From Mucilaginibacter pedocola (lineage in GTDB: Bacteria; Bacteroidota; Bacteroidia; Sphingobacteriales; Sphingobacteriaceae): DNA of 64,000 nucleotides. The stretch covers positions 468,321-532,320 of the forward strand of contig NZ_MBTF01000034.1 in assembly GCF_002013915.1 (NCBI RefSeq), given 5' to 3'. The notes beneath the pieces are model-generated. The model was not told where the DNA came from, searched no databases, and saw only the letters and a list, made by a program, of their open reading frames with translations. Below are positions 1 to 7,467 of the stretch, piece by piece. The translations under genes and the position numbers were made by a program. The stretch's first letter is position 1. The number at the start of each line of letters is the position of its first letter.

Positions 1-2193
1 TTCAGAACCGAGGTGGATCGTGCTGACGTTGTGTTGGCGGAGCGGCTCAAACCCACCCAGCAACCAGTCATAATATTGATCAGTCAACTGGTGTGCAGCC
101 AAGTATTGGTAAAAACCCTGACGGAATTCATGGGATTGTTCTAAAGTCGGATTTTCAAAAAGGCGTATTAAAAAACCGTTATCGCCCAGTTTGTAGTGCG
201 CCAATGCTTCCAACAATAAACGCCCGAGATCCGCATTGTTCAAGACCGGCAATACCTCAATAGCGAAAGCAGCGTACCGGCCTGCCTGTGCCTCGCTCAA
301 TTTAATATGCCGCAAGGTACGACAAGCCACAATTTTAACGATCATCACCGCATCACTGCGCAGAATGCCAAGGAGTTCATTCACGACCGCATCATCGTTA
401 CCCGCGAAAGCAGCCAAGTCAGCTTCGTCTATTATAACCAAACGGGCCTGGTACCGGATCGCCCGGCCAAGTATTTTCTGTAATACCTCTAAACGAAAGA
501 CATTATTGAATTTACTGCCCTCGCTCAATGCTAACAATTCGATGTTGTCGGCTTCAATCACCTTGACCACTTCCTCACGGTCGGGATCATTTTCGGGCAA
601 CAAAGAAAGGTATGTCGCCAACGTTTGTATCCATTTCCTACTAACCTTTTTGATCTTATCGCCTAACGTGATTAGGCTAATTACAGTTGCCACGTCCAGC
701 TTATGCAAAGCCAGCGCCGCTAATTGTTCTTGAAAAATAGCGTTGATAAATGACCATTGCGGGCCTTTAATATTTAAGATGGAACTTTGCAGCAATAAGT
801 CCGTTTCACCCTGTTCAAATAATTGTTGCAAGTCGTCTTCCGAACAAGCATTCCACCCCTTGATCTGCAAAAGTAAAGCGAATTGCTGCAATGCTATTCG
901 ATATTTAACGCGGTGTTTATCCAGGCTAAGTCCTGAACGCAACTTGCGGCCTGCCGAAATTTGTAACGATTCATCAACAAAACGATTGGTGATCGCCATT
1001 TTATTTTTTGGCATTTCTGTTGCCAAATCGCTAAACCATTTGGCCAGATTGACCAAATAAAAAGGGGTACCCAAGAGATCGGCGACACCTAAGCCATTCA
1101 TATCACTATAGAAATTCATGGCCTTCTCCCGGCTGCCCAACAATGGCTCCAGGTAATCAAATATCTGCCGCATGTGCAGTTCGAGCAGTTCATAAGCCTC
1201 AAAACTTTTTAGCGTTGTTGCCAGGTTCTGATATTTATAAAACATCGTCCGGCAGGACACCGCCAAACGCACTGCAGGGTGTTCCTGTTGAAAGTCCCTT
1301 ATATGGCCAGCTACGGTATCTAAGTGCTCTGCCGCTACTTCGTCCAAGCCATCGATCAGAATAATAAGATCCTTCGCGGGCACTTCCCGCCATGTTCCAA
1401 AGTTGATATCTAATAATTGATGAACCGGTAATACCGAGCAAAATTTAAGGTCGAGTATCAAAGGAACTAAGCCAAGGTCAAGGCGACTCAAATCCCAAGC
1501 AGTTTGTCTAAACAAACTGCTTTTACCTTCATAAGCTTCGGCAACCAAACAAATTCTTTTATAATCTGCCGGAACTGCCAGTACAGCTGCCAATGTTTGG
1601 GTGGAACGTGGTGTGTCAGAGGCATGCCAACGGTCTTCACTGACCTGATCTTCAAAAGGCTGGATGTGACGGGTGATAAATCCCTGGATCGCTAAAAGTT
1701 CAGGTGCCGTGAATGCAGGTTTGAAACAGTTAGCAATTGCTTCAGCTTGCCCAAAATATTTTTCAACGAGCAAATAATGCCATTCCAGACGATCTTCTAA
1801 TCGTTGACGATCCCAAACATCGAAAGCTATCCCTTTTTGTTCCCGTAGAGCAATTTTTTGTTGGCTGATCCAGGTTTGCACCGCTGGTTTTTGCAGATCC
1901 GCTGAAGTGCTAATAATAAAGGTTTCGGTCATTGCCGCAAAGTCACCCGACAAAAATACGCTAAGCGCATCTTTCAGTTTGGCCAGAGTCAGGTTCGTGT
2001 GCTTGCATTGTATGCAAATATATTTTCCGGTGGACTGCTGAAAAGAAAGCAAATCAATTCCTGCCTGAAAATGCCCCTGCCGCAGGTATTCTTCTATGGC
2101 TGGATCTTGATGATCTTCCCGATATAAAAACAAGCTTACCCGCTGAAAATCTTTCCAATCCAGCTTCTCCCAAGTAAATTCCTTTTTATTCAT
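1..2193 (-). CDS. Mrr-like nuclease-NACHT (STAND) NTPase, 3' end outside window
   Basis: The reading frame is open from the ATG at 2193 to the window edge (731 codons, no stop). Residues about 30-65 have the PD-(D/E)xK layout of Mrr-type restriction nucleases: AGID with D47, then strand YICIQCK with Q62 and K64. Residues 214-226 carry a Walker A (AEAYEGKSS, K224) and residues 276-286 a Walker B with the NACHT signature LIILIDGLDEV (D281, D284, E285). The rest is helical and Leu-rich, as expected for the sensor part of STAND proteins. In Avs/bNACHT anti-phage proteins an N-terminal nuclease is unleashed when the sensor meets a phage protein, so abortive DNA cleavage is the inferred role. The start overlaps the upstream gene by 8 bp (ATGAATAA), implying translational coupling. 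The C-terminal sensor lies outside the window. Confidence 0.88.
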   Translation of the reverse strand, partial: MNKKEFTWEKLDWKDFQRVSLFLYREDHQDPAIEEYLRQGHFQAGIDLLSFQQSTGKYICIQCKHTNLTLAKLKDALSVFLSGDFAAMTETFIISTSADLQKPAVQTWISQQKIALREQKGIAFDVWDRQRLEDRLEWHYLLVEKYFGQAEAIANCFKPAFTAPELLAIQGFITRHIQPFEDQVSEDRWHASDTPRSTQTLAAVLAVPADYKRICLVAEAYEGKSSLFRQTAWDLSRLDLGLVPLILDLKFCSVLPVHQLLDINFGTWREVPAKDLIILIDGLDEVAAEHLDTVAGHIRDFQQEHPAVRLAVSCRTMFYKYQNLATTLKSFEAYELLELHMRQIFDYLEPLLGSREKAMNFYSDMNGLGVADLLGTPFYLVNLAKWFSDLATEMPKNKMAITNRFVDESLQISAGRKLRSGLSLDKHRVKYRIALQQFALLLQIKGWNACSEDDLQQLFEQGETDLLLQSSILNIKGPQWSFINAIFQEQLAALALHKLDVATVISLITLGDKIKKVSRKWIQTLATYLSLLPENDPDREEVVKVIEADNIELLALSEGSKFNNVFRLEVLQKILGRAIRYQARLVIIDEADLAAFAGNDDAVVNELLGILRSDAVMIVKIVACRTLRHIKLSEAQAGRYAAFAIEVLPVLNNADLGRLLLEALAHYKLGDNGFLIRLFENPTLEQSHEFRQGFYQYLAAHQLTDQYYDWLLGGFEPLRQHNVSTIHLGSE

Positions 2194-2929
2194 CCGGTAA
2201 AGATAAATGATTTTCGGACGGCTGTTGTTCCGCTAACGCGTTGGCTGCCGCGATCAGTTGTGGGATCATTTCCCGGCAATATCTTTCAAGATCTGCTGTA
2301 TTGACCGGTACTTTTGTGTTCAGGTGGTTTTTACGAACTGTTTCTAAAGTTTCAGGTCCGATCATACCTGCTATTTGTGGCAAATGGATGATGAGATCTT
2401 TTTGGAGCTCGCCTAAAAACGTCGGTCGCATCAACTGGTTCATAAACGCCGTTGCGTCGGGCAATTCCATATCTTCCGGAATAACACCGTTCAGATAATC
2501 TTTCATTAACTCCAAATTCTCGGTAAGTTGGTATTTACCTGTAAGGTCATACGCAAAAAATGGGTCTATTTCTGAATAATCCCGGACAATCTCCGAGATA
2601 TTCTGTTCTAAACGCGGCAATTGTGGTTGTTTAAAGATAGCGCGTTTGATTCCTGCTGCTATTACAGTAAACATTTCACTTAACTCAGCATCCGTTCTTT
2701 CTGGCTCAATAGCTTTTATGGTAACGCACATTTGTTCCATAGCTTTAGTAACAAAAGGTTCCGCGCTGATCTCTTTATCTACCCAATGCTTTAATTCCAG
2801 CATGTTATAAAGCAAACGGTTAAGCCGTTTCTTTTCCTGCTTGCGTTCCTCGCGATTAGTATTCCAGCGCCCTAAAACCCATACCAGTAAGCCTGAAATA
2901 ACTGCGGTAATAATTGGTAAGTAAGCCAT
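2186..2929 (-). CDS. Membrane-anchored protein coupled to the NACHT NTPase
   Basis: A 247-residue protein with one N-terminal transmembrane segment (about residues 3-20, YLPIITAVISGLLVWVLG), followed by a basic stretch (NREERKQEKKR) and a mostly helical soluble part. The orientation would place the bulk in the cytoplasm. I do not recognise a named family. Its stop codon lies inside the start of the Mrr-NACHT gene (8-bp overlap), so the two are almost certainly co-translated and probably act together, for example as a membrane-tethered partner, sensor adaptor or regulator. The gene upstream on the same strand ends 58 bp away, so a separate promoter for this pair is also possible. Confidence 0.8.
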   Translation of the reverse strand: MAYLPIITAVISGLLVWVLGRWNTNREERKQEKKRLNRLLYNMLELKHWVDKEISAEPFVTKAMEQMCVTIKAIEPERTDAELSEMFTVIAAGIKRAIFKQPQLPRLEQNISEIVRDYSEIDPFFAYDLTGKYQLTENLELMKDYLNGVIPEDMELPDATAFMNQLMRPTFLGELQKDLIIHLPQIAGMIGPETLETVRKNHLNTKVPVNTADLERYCREMIPQLIAAANALAEQQPSENHLSLPDE

Positions 2930-2987
2930 GATGAATAATTTAGGTTGGTCAAAATAAGAATTGCATGGAGAAATATTGCATTGAGCC

Positions 2988-3566
2988 TTAAAAAAGGCTC
3001 AATTGAACCTTACTCACTTCCATCGCAGCAATTGCTTTCAGTGTCTTACGCAATACATCCTGTTTGTAATTGGTGGTATCGGTGTCACCCAAATATTTCG
3101 TCATCTGCGCTTTCACATCTGCCAGCGCAGCGTTTAGCGACGCATCGCGGTCAGGGTACTTTTTGCAGAAAACACAAAGCGGCCCGCTGCTTCCAGCAGT
3201 TCCAAAAGTCAGCCTTAAAGCATAAGCCCAAATTCCGTTCGGGCCATGCCCGATACGAATCTCACTTTGCTCCAGCTGAATATCTTCCCGGTCTAAAAAC
3301 TTTGGCGAAGAAAACCAGCCGTATTCATTAAATGCAATATCAGTAAAACCAAACTCCAAAGCCCGGCGGTGCTCGTTTAGGTTCATCGTAATCTTGCGAA
3401 AACTTTCCCCAAATGAAGCGAAATAATCCAACTGCTCAATATCACCGGCTGCAATAGCGGTAACTATTTCTGCCATAATCGCCTTTTCGTAAGGCATCAG
3501 GTGACCATCGCTGATGTAGCTGTCGATGGCAGCCTGGGACTGAAGGGTTAATGCGAACTTTTCCAT
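2988..3566 (-). CDS. Unknown protein with C-terminal clamp-binding-type motif
   Basis: A 192-residue hypothetical protein with no recognised catalytic domain. It has a CxxC-like pair (VFCKKY region) and many aromatic residues in the middle third. The last five residues are QLSLF, which matches the beta-sliding-clamp binding consensus QL(S/D)LF found at the ends of translesion polymerases, MutS and other clamp clients. The motif is at the extreme C terminus after a helical segment, where such motifs normally sit. This suggests, but does not prove, recruitment to the replisome or repair sites. It is the first of three same-strand genes leading into the membrane protein and the Mrr-NACHT gene; a 66-bp strong hairpin lies just upstream. 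Confidence 0.7.
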   Translation of the reverse strand: MEKFALTLQSQAAIDSYISDGHLMPYEKAIMAEIVTAIAAGDIEQLDYFASFGESFRKITMNLNEHRRALEFGFTDIAFNEYGWFSSPKFLDREDIQLEQSEIRIGHGPNGIWAYALRLTFGTAGSSGPLCVFCKKYPDRDASLNAALADVKAQMTKYLGDTDTTNYKQDVLRKTLKAIAAMEVSKVQLSLF

Positions 3567-3602
3567 AAGCTAAGTATTAAGTTTTTATTGCCCTGCCGCG
3601 CG

Positions 3603-3668
3603 GCACGGTTGCCTGTCAAGGGCCGCGGCTCCGCCGCGGTTCATATACCCTTGACAGGCAATCCGTGC
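3603..3668. repeat. Long perfect hairpin between two minus-strand genes
   Basis: A 14-bp perfect inverted repeat (TTGCCTGTCAAGGG at 3609-3622, its complement at 3648-3661) is extended by an outer GCACGG/CCGTGC pair with a one-base bulge, and encloses a second inverted repeat CCGCGG...CCGCGG (3623-3639). There is no long U-tract directly after either arm, so it is not a classical intrinsic terminator. It may be a REP-type element, a processing hairpin or an attenuator separating the PUR-RadC gene from the downstream genes. Confidence 0.75.
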
Positions 3669-3694
3669 AAGCGCGACCTTTGCAATCCCAAAAC

Positions 3695-4285
3695 TTAATG
3701 CTTAGCGGGAAGGTACGCCCGCCGTCCCAACTCGAGCGCCGCCATCAGCGTGGCTGCTTTTGCCACACCAACGCCCGGAAAACGGCAATAGTCTTCCGCT
3801 GTCCGCAGCGGCAATCGCGAAGGTTCATCGCCCACCGATTGCATGATCCTGCCACACAAGTCCAGCACCGAAAGTTCCGAACTGCCCGTGCCTAACAGGA
3901 TTGCCAGCAACTCCGCATTGCTTAAAGAACCCGCACCCAAAGCATGCAGTTTTTCGCGCGGCCGGTCATACTCCGGTATCGCCATCATCCCTTTCGGTTC
4001 TTCATCTTTCAAAACCTCCATTCTGGCAGGTGGCAATTCCAGTTGCCCGTAAGCCAGTTTGCTGAGCACCATCGAAAAGGCTTCCACGAACACCGCCAGG
4101 TCTTCTTCCCAGACCATCACCGTTTGCCGGTCATACCGCTGCTCATTCTGGTACTGCTCACTCGACGTAATCAGCAGGAAATGCTTATTGTTCACCGCCC
4201 GTTTAATATCAATAAAGTAATGCTTTCTCCCGTGGTTGAACGTCTCGCTCGCCAGGTTAGGATAATTAGTTTGAACTGCTTCCAT
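3695..4285 (-). CDS. PUR (DUF3276) domain fused to RadC N-terminal HhH domain
   Basis: The N-terminal part (about residues 18-75; RKHYFIDIKRAVNNKHFLLI, then a strand ending in VMVWEEDLAVFVEAF) matches the bacterial PUR-alpha/DUF3276 fold, a ssDNA/RNA-binding domain common in Bacteroidota. Residues about 105-196 match the N-terminal helix-hairpin-helix part of RadC/UPF0758 (RPREKLHALGAGSLSNAELL, then FPGVGVAKAATLMAALELGRR). The JAB/MPN metalloprotease-like domain that normally follows in RadC is absent; the protein ends right after the HhH region. The combination suggests a nucleic-acid-binding repair or recombination accessory protein. It diverges from the zinc-ribbon gene across about 100 bp. 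Confidence 0.82.
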   Translation of the reverse strand: MEAVQTNYPNLASETFNHGRKHYFIDIKRAVNNKHFLLITSSEQYQNEQRYDRQTVMVWEEDLAVFVEAFSMVLSKLAYGQLELPPARMEVLKDEEPKGMMAIPEYDRPREKLHALGAGSLSNAELLAILLGTGSSELSVLDLCGRIMQSVGDEPSRLPLRTAEDYCRFPGVGVAKAATLMAALELGRRAYLPAKH

Positions 4286-4386
4286 CGTCTTTCAGGTATT
4301 TGTCCGCCACAAAATTGAACACAACCCCAACCATTTCGCGGAATTTGCTGTTGTTTAATCGATTATATCCGTATCAACCCGTGCCG

Positions 4387-4830
4387 ATGCCATCCATGAA
4401 AGAAGAAACAACCCTTACCGAAGAGCCCAAAACCTGCCTGGAATGCGGGCAACCGCTGGGTGCCGGGCGCAGCGACCGCAAGTTTTGCAATGAATTTTGC
4501 CGCATTGCCCACAATAACCAAAAGCGCAAAGAAACCCAGGTAAGTGATACGGAAAACAGCAATCCGGACAACCCCGATTTCCGTAAAGTCTACGACATAC
4601 TGATCAAAAACCGGGAGATATTAATGATGGGCTATCTTTATCAGGGGAATACTGCCGAATTGCGCGACCTCCTGGGCAGGGGATTCAACCTGAAATACTT
4701 TACCACCGAATATACCGACCCGCAATATGGTACCTATAAATTCTGCTTTGACTATGGTTACCAGATCCACAATGAACACGTAGTTATTATGGAGCGCCGC
4801 GAGGAAATATTTTTGCCACATCATCCCTGA
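4387..4830 (+). CDS. Small zinc-ribbon protein
   Basis: About 147 residues. Residues about 14-40 contain a treble-clef or ribbon-type zinc site, CLECGQPL followed by KFCNEFCR (CxxC...CxxxC), the pattern used when tRNA-guided or DNA-binding proteins carry a short zinc module. The rest is an unrecognised domain with several Tyr/Phe residues (MGYLYQGNTAELRDLLGRGF). An upstream in-frame ATG exists at 4300, but translation from there would overlap the divergent promoter, and the tighter start at 4387 (or 4396) is preferred. Function unknown; nucleic-acid binding is likely. It is convergent with the small gene ending at 5062. Confidence 0.65.
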   Translation: MPSMKEETTLTEEPKTCLECGQPLGAGRSDRKFCNEFCRIAHNNQKRKETQVSDTENSNPDNPDFRKVYDILIKNREILMMGYLYQGNTAELRDLLGRGFNLKYFTTEYTDPQYGTYKFCFDYGYQIHNEHVVIMERREEIFLPHHP

Positions 4831-5061
4831 CAAAACGATCATAGGCTGACACCAAATAATCCCGCAACTGCCGTTGTTTTGGTCAGCGCAGGGACGGCTT
4901 CAGCCGCCTGCGCTGGCGAAGCGCAACTAAAACTGCGGCTGTTGCAACAGCGGGAAAAGCGGGTGAACCGTAGCGGCGTGCGCGATAGCGCGCAGAGCGA
5001 AGGTGAACCTGCTTTGCCCGCGATTACAGTCGGCAGGCTGGCCTTTAGCAACAGAAAAATA
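4831..5061. other. GC-rich intergenic stretch with a cluster of hairpins
   Basis: No convincing gene. Three compact inverted repeats follow each other: CAGCGCAGG/CCTGCGCTG (4884-4915, with an inner GGC-TTCA-GCC stem), the palindrome GCTGTTGCAACAGC (4938-4951) and TGCGCG-ATAG-CGCGCA (4979-4994). The region separates two convergent genes (zinc-ribbon, plus; 77-aa protein, minus), so a bidirectional transcription end is the simplest reading. An open frame at 4879-5133 is an artefact of this GC-rich composition. Confidence 0.5.
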
Positions 5062-5295
5062 CTAAGCCAGCTTCGCCAATTTTTCTGCTATCGCCTGCAG
5101 CAAACCAATATCAGGCTGCATACTTGCGGGTGAACCTAAAACCCGGTAGTTACCTTCTTCATCGGGTTCAAATACAAAAGGCTGCTCATTGACCGAAACG
5201 GCAATACGGTAAGTATACCCGTACCGCTGAAAAGCCGCAGGAAACTCCAGCGGCTTATTTTGATAGGTTAGTTCCAGGACAAAAGGTTCGTTCAT
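5062..5295 (-). CDS. Small conserved-looking protein of unknown function
   Basis: A 77-residue soluble protein: beta strands in the first two thirds (FVLELTYQNKPLEFP, YTYRIAVSVNEQPFVFEPD) and a C-terminal amphipathic helix (DIGLLQAIAEKLAKLA). The same design, short beta sheet plus a final helix, is seen in the 79-aa gene at 14515 and the 82-aa gene at 8667, so these may be one loose family. It overlaps the end of the S1/P1 nuclease gene by 4 bp (ATGA) and is thus the last gene of a three-gene unit. No function can be assigned. Confidence 0.7.
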   Translation of the reverse strand: MNEPFVLELTYQNKPLEFPAAFQRYGYTYRIAVSVNEQPFVFEPDEEGNYRVLGSPASMQPDIGLLQAIAEKLAKLA

Positions 5296-6386
5296 TGCAC
5301 TTTCACTTGGTCTGTTGAGGTAATAATAATCTCCGGCTTGCCACGGTACTCGATAACCTGGCCGCTTACGCTGACCACCTTTCCTTCTAAGGTATTGGCC
5401 AATGCTTTCGTGTCACCCTTAAAAGCTAAAGTCAATAATTGGTTCGGATAGGCCGCCCCCATGTTCGCAAGCACCATACTGCTGATATCCTTTACGCTGT
5501 AGATTTTGCCTTGCACACTTACATTTTTGCCAGTAAAGTTTTTCAGGTCCTCCAATTTTACCAGGCCTGCCGGTACTGCTGCCTGAACAGGGGGAGCAGC
5601 CTTTACCTGCGGCACAGCTTCATTGCCAAATAATTTATTCAGTTCACCGGCCAGCCGGATACCCGCCTGGTCAATACGCTGGCGCACCACGGGGATATAC
5701 TTTTTATAGTAGGCCTCATCAATTTCCTGCCCCGGTTTGGTTGCAGCATAAAGCTGGGTGCTGATTTGATAACTTTCCCAAAGCCATTCCAGCGGGCTGT
5801 CCTTCTCCCAAGCTGCGATTTGGGCGGGCGTAGCAGTATCATAGGTTTTGGCAATATCCGCTTCGCTCAAACCCTCATGATCAATCAGCCGGCTATCCCA
5901 TAGCGTATGCAAATTTGTTCCCTTATTGTCAAAACGAACCTGGATCGTGTTGCCCCCTTTATCTTCCTTTCCGGCAACATGCATCGGCTGATGCGCATCG
6001 CCTACTAAATGGATGAGGTATTTCAGGGCTTCGTTCTTTTGCTCAACGCTTAAACTCTTGTCCTTTAATTGTGCTTCTGTTTTCACAATGGCTGAATAAA
6101 CATTGCCATCGCTTTGGGAAACCAATTTGACAAACTGGTCGTGGCTCAGCCCTAACGGAAGGTTCATAAAATGCCAGGGGGCGGTTGCCCGGTCCTTGTT
6201 CTCATCCGCCCAGGTTGAAACGTCTGCCAGGCTGCTGCCGCTTAAATAAGCAGAAACCACATAGGCAGTATTACTCGTCAAATGTTTTTGCGCGATGGTT
6301 GCCACCGCACGGTGGCCCTTAAATCCCCAGGAAATTAAACACAAAGCACCGCTCAGGGCCAGCGCAGTTAAAAAAGTCTTTTTCAT
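5292..6386 (-). CDS. Secreted S1/P1 nuclease with C-terminal OB-fold-like domain
   Basis: A signal peptide (MKKTFLTALALSGALCLIS) ends just before WGFKGH, so the mature N-terminal Trp and the following His (W20, H25) can ligate zinc as in P1 nuclease. Other expected ligands are visible: D in DVSTWAD, H in PWHFMNL, H/D/H in LIHLVGDAHQPMH, and H/D in LHTLWDSRLID. The family cleaves ssDNA and RNA outside the cytoplasm using three zinc ions, probably for nutrient scavenging. After about residue 270 a second domain (KLEDLKNFTGKNVSVQGKI ... LEGKVVSVSGQVIEYRGKPE) looks like an OB-fold nucleic-acid-binding module, which is an addition to the usual family length. It starts immediately after the stop of the 77-aa gene (TGAATG) and overlaps the next by 4 bp. 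Confidence 0.92.
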   Translation of the reverse strand: MKKTFLTALALSGALCLISWGFKGHRAVATIAQKHLTSNTAYVVSAYLSGSSLADVSTWADENKDRATAPWHFMNLPLGLSHDQFVKLVSQSDGNVYSAIVKTEAQLKDKSLSVEQKNEALKYLIHLVGDAHQPMHVAGKEDKGGNTIQVRFDNKGTNLHTLWDSRLIDHEGLSEADIAKTYDTATPAQIAAWEKDSPLEWLWESYQISTQLYAATKPGQEIDEAYYKKYIPVVRQRIDQAGIRLAGELNKLFGNEAVPQVKAAPPVQAAVPAGLVKLEDLKNFTGKNVSVQGKIYSVKDISSMVLANMGAAYPNQLLTLAFKGDTKALANTLEGKVVSVSGQVIEYRGKPEIIITSTDQVKVQ

Positions 6387-6620
6387 TCAGATAAAATTGA
6401 TTTGCGCTAAATACGGCGCAAGCCTTTGTGTATTGGAAAACGCACGAAATTCAACAATCTTATTGGCTTCCGTATCATAAAACACCTCCACATAACAGCC
6501 CGGCAACGAATACAATTGAATCCTGCGGCCATCTTCCTCACGGTCAGCGAGGAAAGCCCCGCGCCATACCGCGTCGGCTTTTTCGTTCAGGTTGAGGGCT
6601 TCAAACTCGTACAGCGTCAT
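6387..6620 (-). CDS. Small protein leading the S1/P1 nuclease operon
   Basis: A 77-residue soluble protein: N-terminal helix (LYEFEALNLNEKADAVWR), then strands with RRIQLYSLPGCYVEVFYDTEANKIVEF and a final helix. This pattern occurs in short Bacteroidota proteins of unknown role. Its stop codon directly abuts the nuclease start (TGA then ATG), so it is the first gene of the three-gene unit 6620-5062. No catalytic motif is visible. Confidence 0.72.
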   Translation of the reverse strand: MTLYEFEALNLNEKADAVWRGAFLADREEDGRRIQLYSLPGCYVEVFYDTEANKIVEFRAFSNTQRLAPYLAQINFI

Positions 6621-6672
6621 TGGCCAAAAGTAATTATTTCAGCCTGAAATGCCGGAATTTGAAAAATGGCCA

Positions 6673-7299
6673 TCACTCAGAAAAGCACTTGATCCAGCGT
6701 TTGTTCTCGTATAAAGTAGACTGGTAAATTCTGCTCTCCGGGTTTTTCGTGATCCCCTTTAAATAACCTTTAATTGTTTTGAACACGCTCCGCGGCATTT
6801 GCTGGCTGACCGTGATCCGCTTGATAAGCGTCAGCGGAATATCAATATCATAAAAGCTCTCCGGGTGGTTACCTTCGAGAATGATACGGTATTCTTCTTC
6901 GCAGCGGTAAGGCCATCGCTTCGTAAACGGCATCTGTTCCAGTTTGATCACAGCTCCTTTACCCTCCACATCGGAAAGTTTCCGGTATTTGACAAGGCCA
7001 TGCCTGATGCCCGGCACATCTTCCAGGATGGCCAATAATTTAGGGGCATCAAATTCGATCATACAACCGCTCCCGCCCCCTGAAAAGGTTTTCCAGTGAT
7101 GCACCGTATCATCGCCATGGGAAAGGCAAACCGCATGTAAACTCTTTATGCCTTGCTGGTTTTTGTAAGAATTGATCACCGCGGAATCATTCTTATCATC
7201 CCACAGGTCAGGTGTAAGCAGGGTCAGTTTTTTCCGGTCCAGCATATCCAGCAAGATCGGCAGGGTAGTGTAACGCTTGAGTTTAGTGATTTTCTTCAT
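6673..7299 (-). CDS. DUF2971 family protein
   Basis: The domain starts at the beginning of the chosen frame (KKITKLKRYTTLPILLDMLDRKKLTLLTPDLWDD) and continues with family hallmarks: LSHGDDTVHHWKTF...GCMIEFDAP and KRWPYRCEEEYRIIL. The Met at 7299 is preferred because DUF2971 proteins start just before this motif; an in-frame Met at 7389 would add 30 mostly hydrophobic residues, which could be an anchor, so the longer form cannot be excluded. The biochemical role of the family is unknown; members often sit in mobile or defence regions. Confidence 0.78.
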   Translation of the reverse strand: MKKITKLKRYTTLPILLDMLDRKKLTLLTPDLWDDKNDSAVINSYKNQQGIKSLHAVCLSHGDDTVHHWKTFSGGGSGCMIEFDAPKLLAILEDVPGIRHGLVKYRKLSDVEGKGAVIKLEQMPFTKRWPYRCEEEYRIILEGNHPESFYDIDIPLTLIKRITVSQQMPRSVFKTIKGYLKGITKNPESRIYQSTLYENKRWIKCFSE

Positions 7300-7467
7300 G
7301 GCTTTGCGATCATACGGGATTAACGGTGTACAGTAAATATACAACGCCACTAACAAAGAATATATCATCAAAGCTTGGATGACAAACAAAAAACCGGATC
7401 GGCGTTTACTGAACTGATCGATAACCGCATCGGAAACCTATTATTGCTAAGCTTAACTGACTGAAGT

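Noticed and set aside
236..1695. Several plus-strand open frames
   Set aside because: They lie opposite the continuous minus-strand Mrr-NACHT coding frame, which has clear motifs; the plus frames have no recognisable domain and odd composition.
4879..5133. Plus-strand 84-residue frame
   Set aside because: It covers the GC-rich hairpin cluster and runs into the end of the 77-aa gene; no domain-like sequence.
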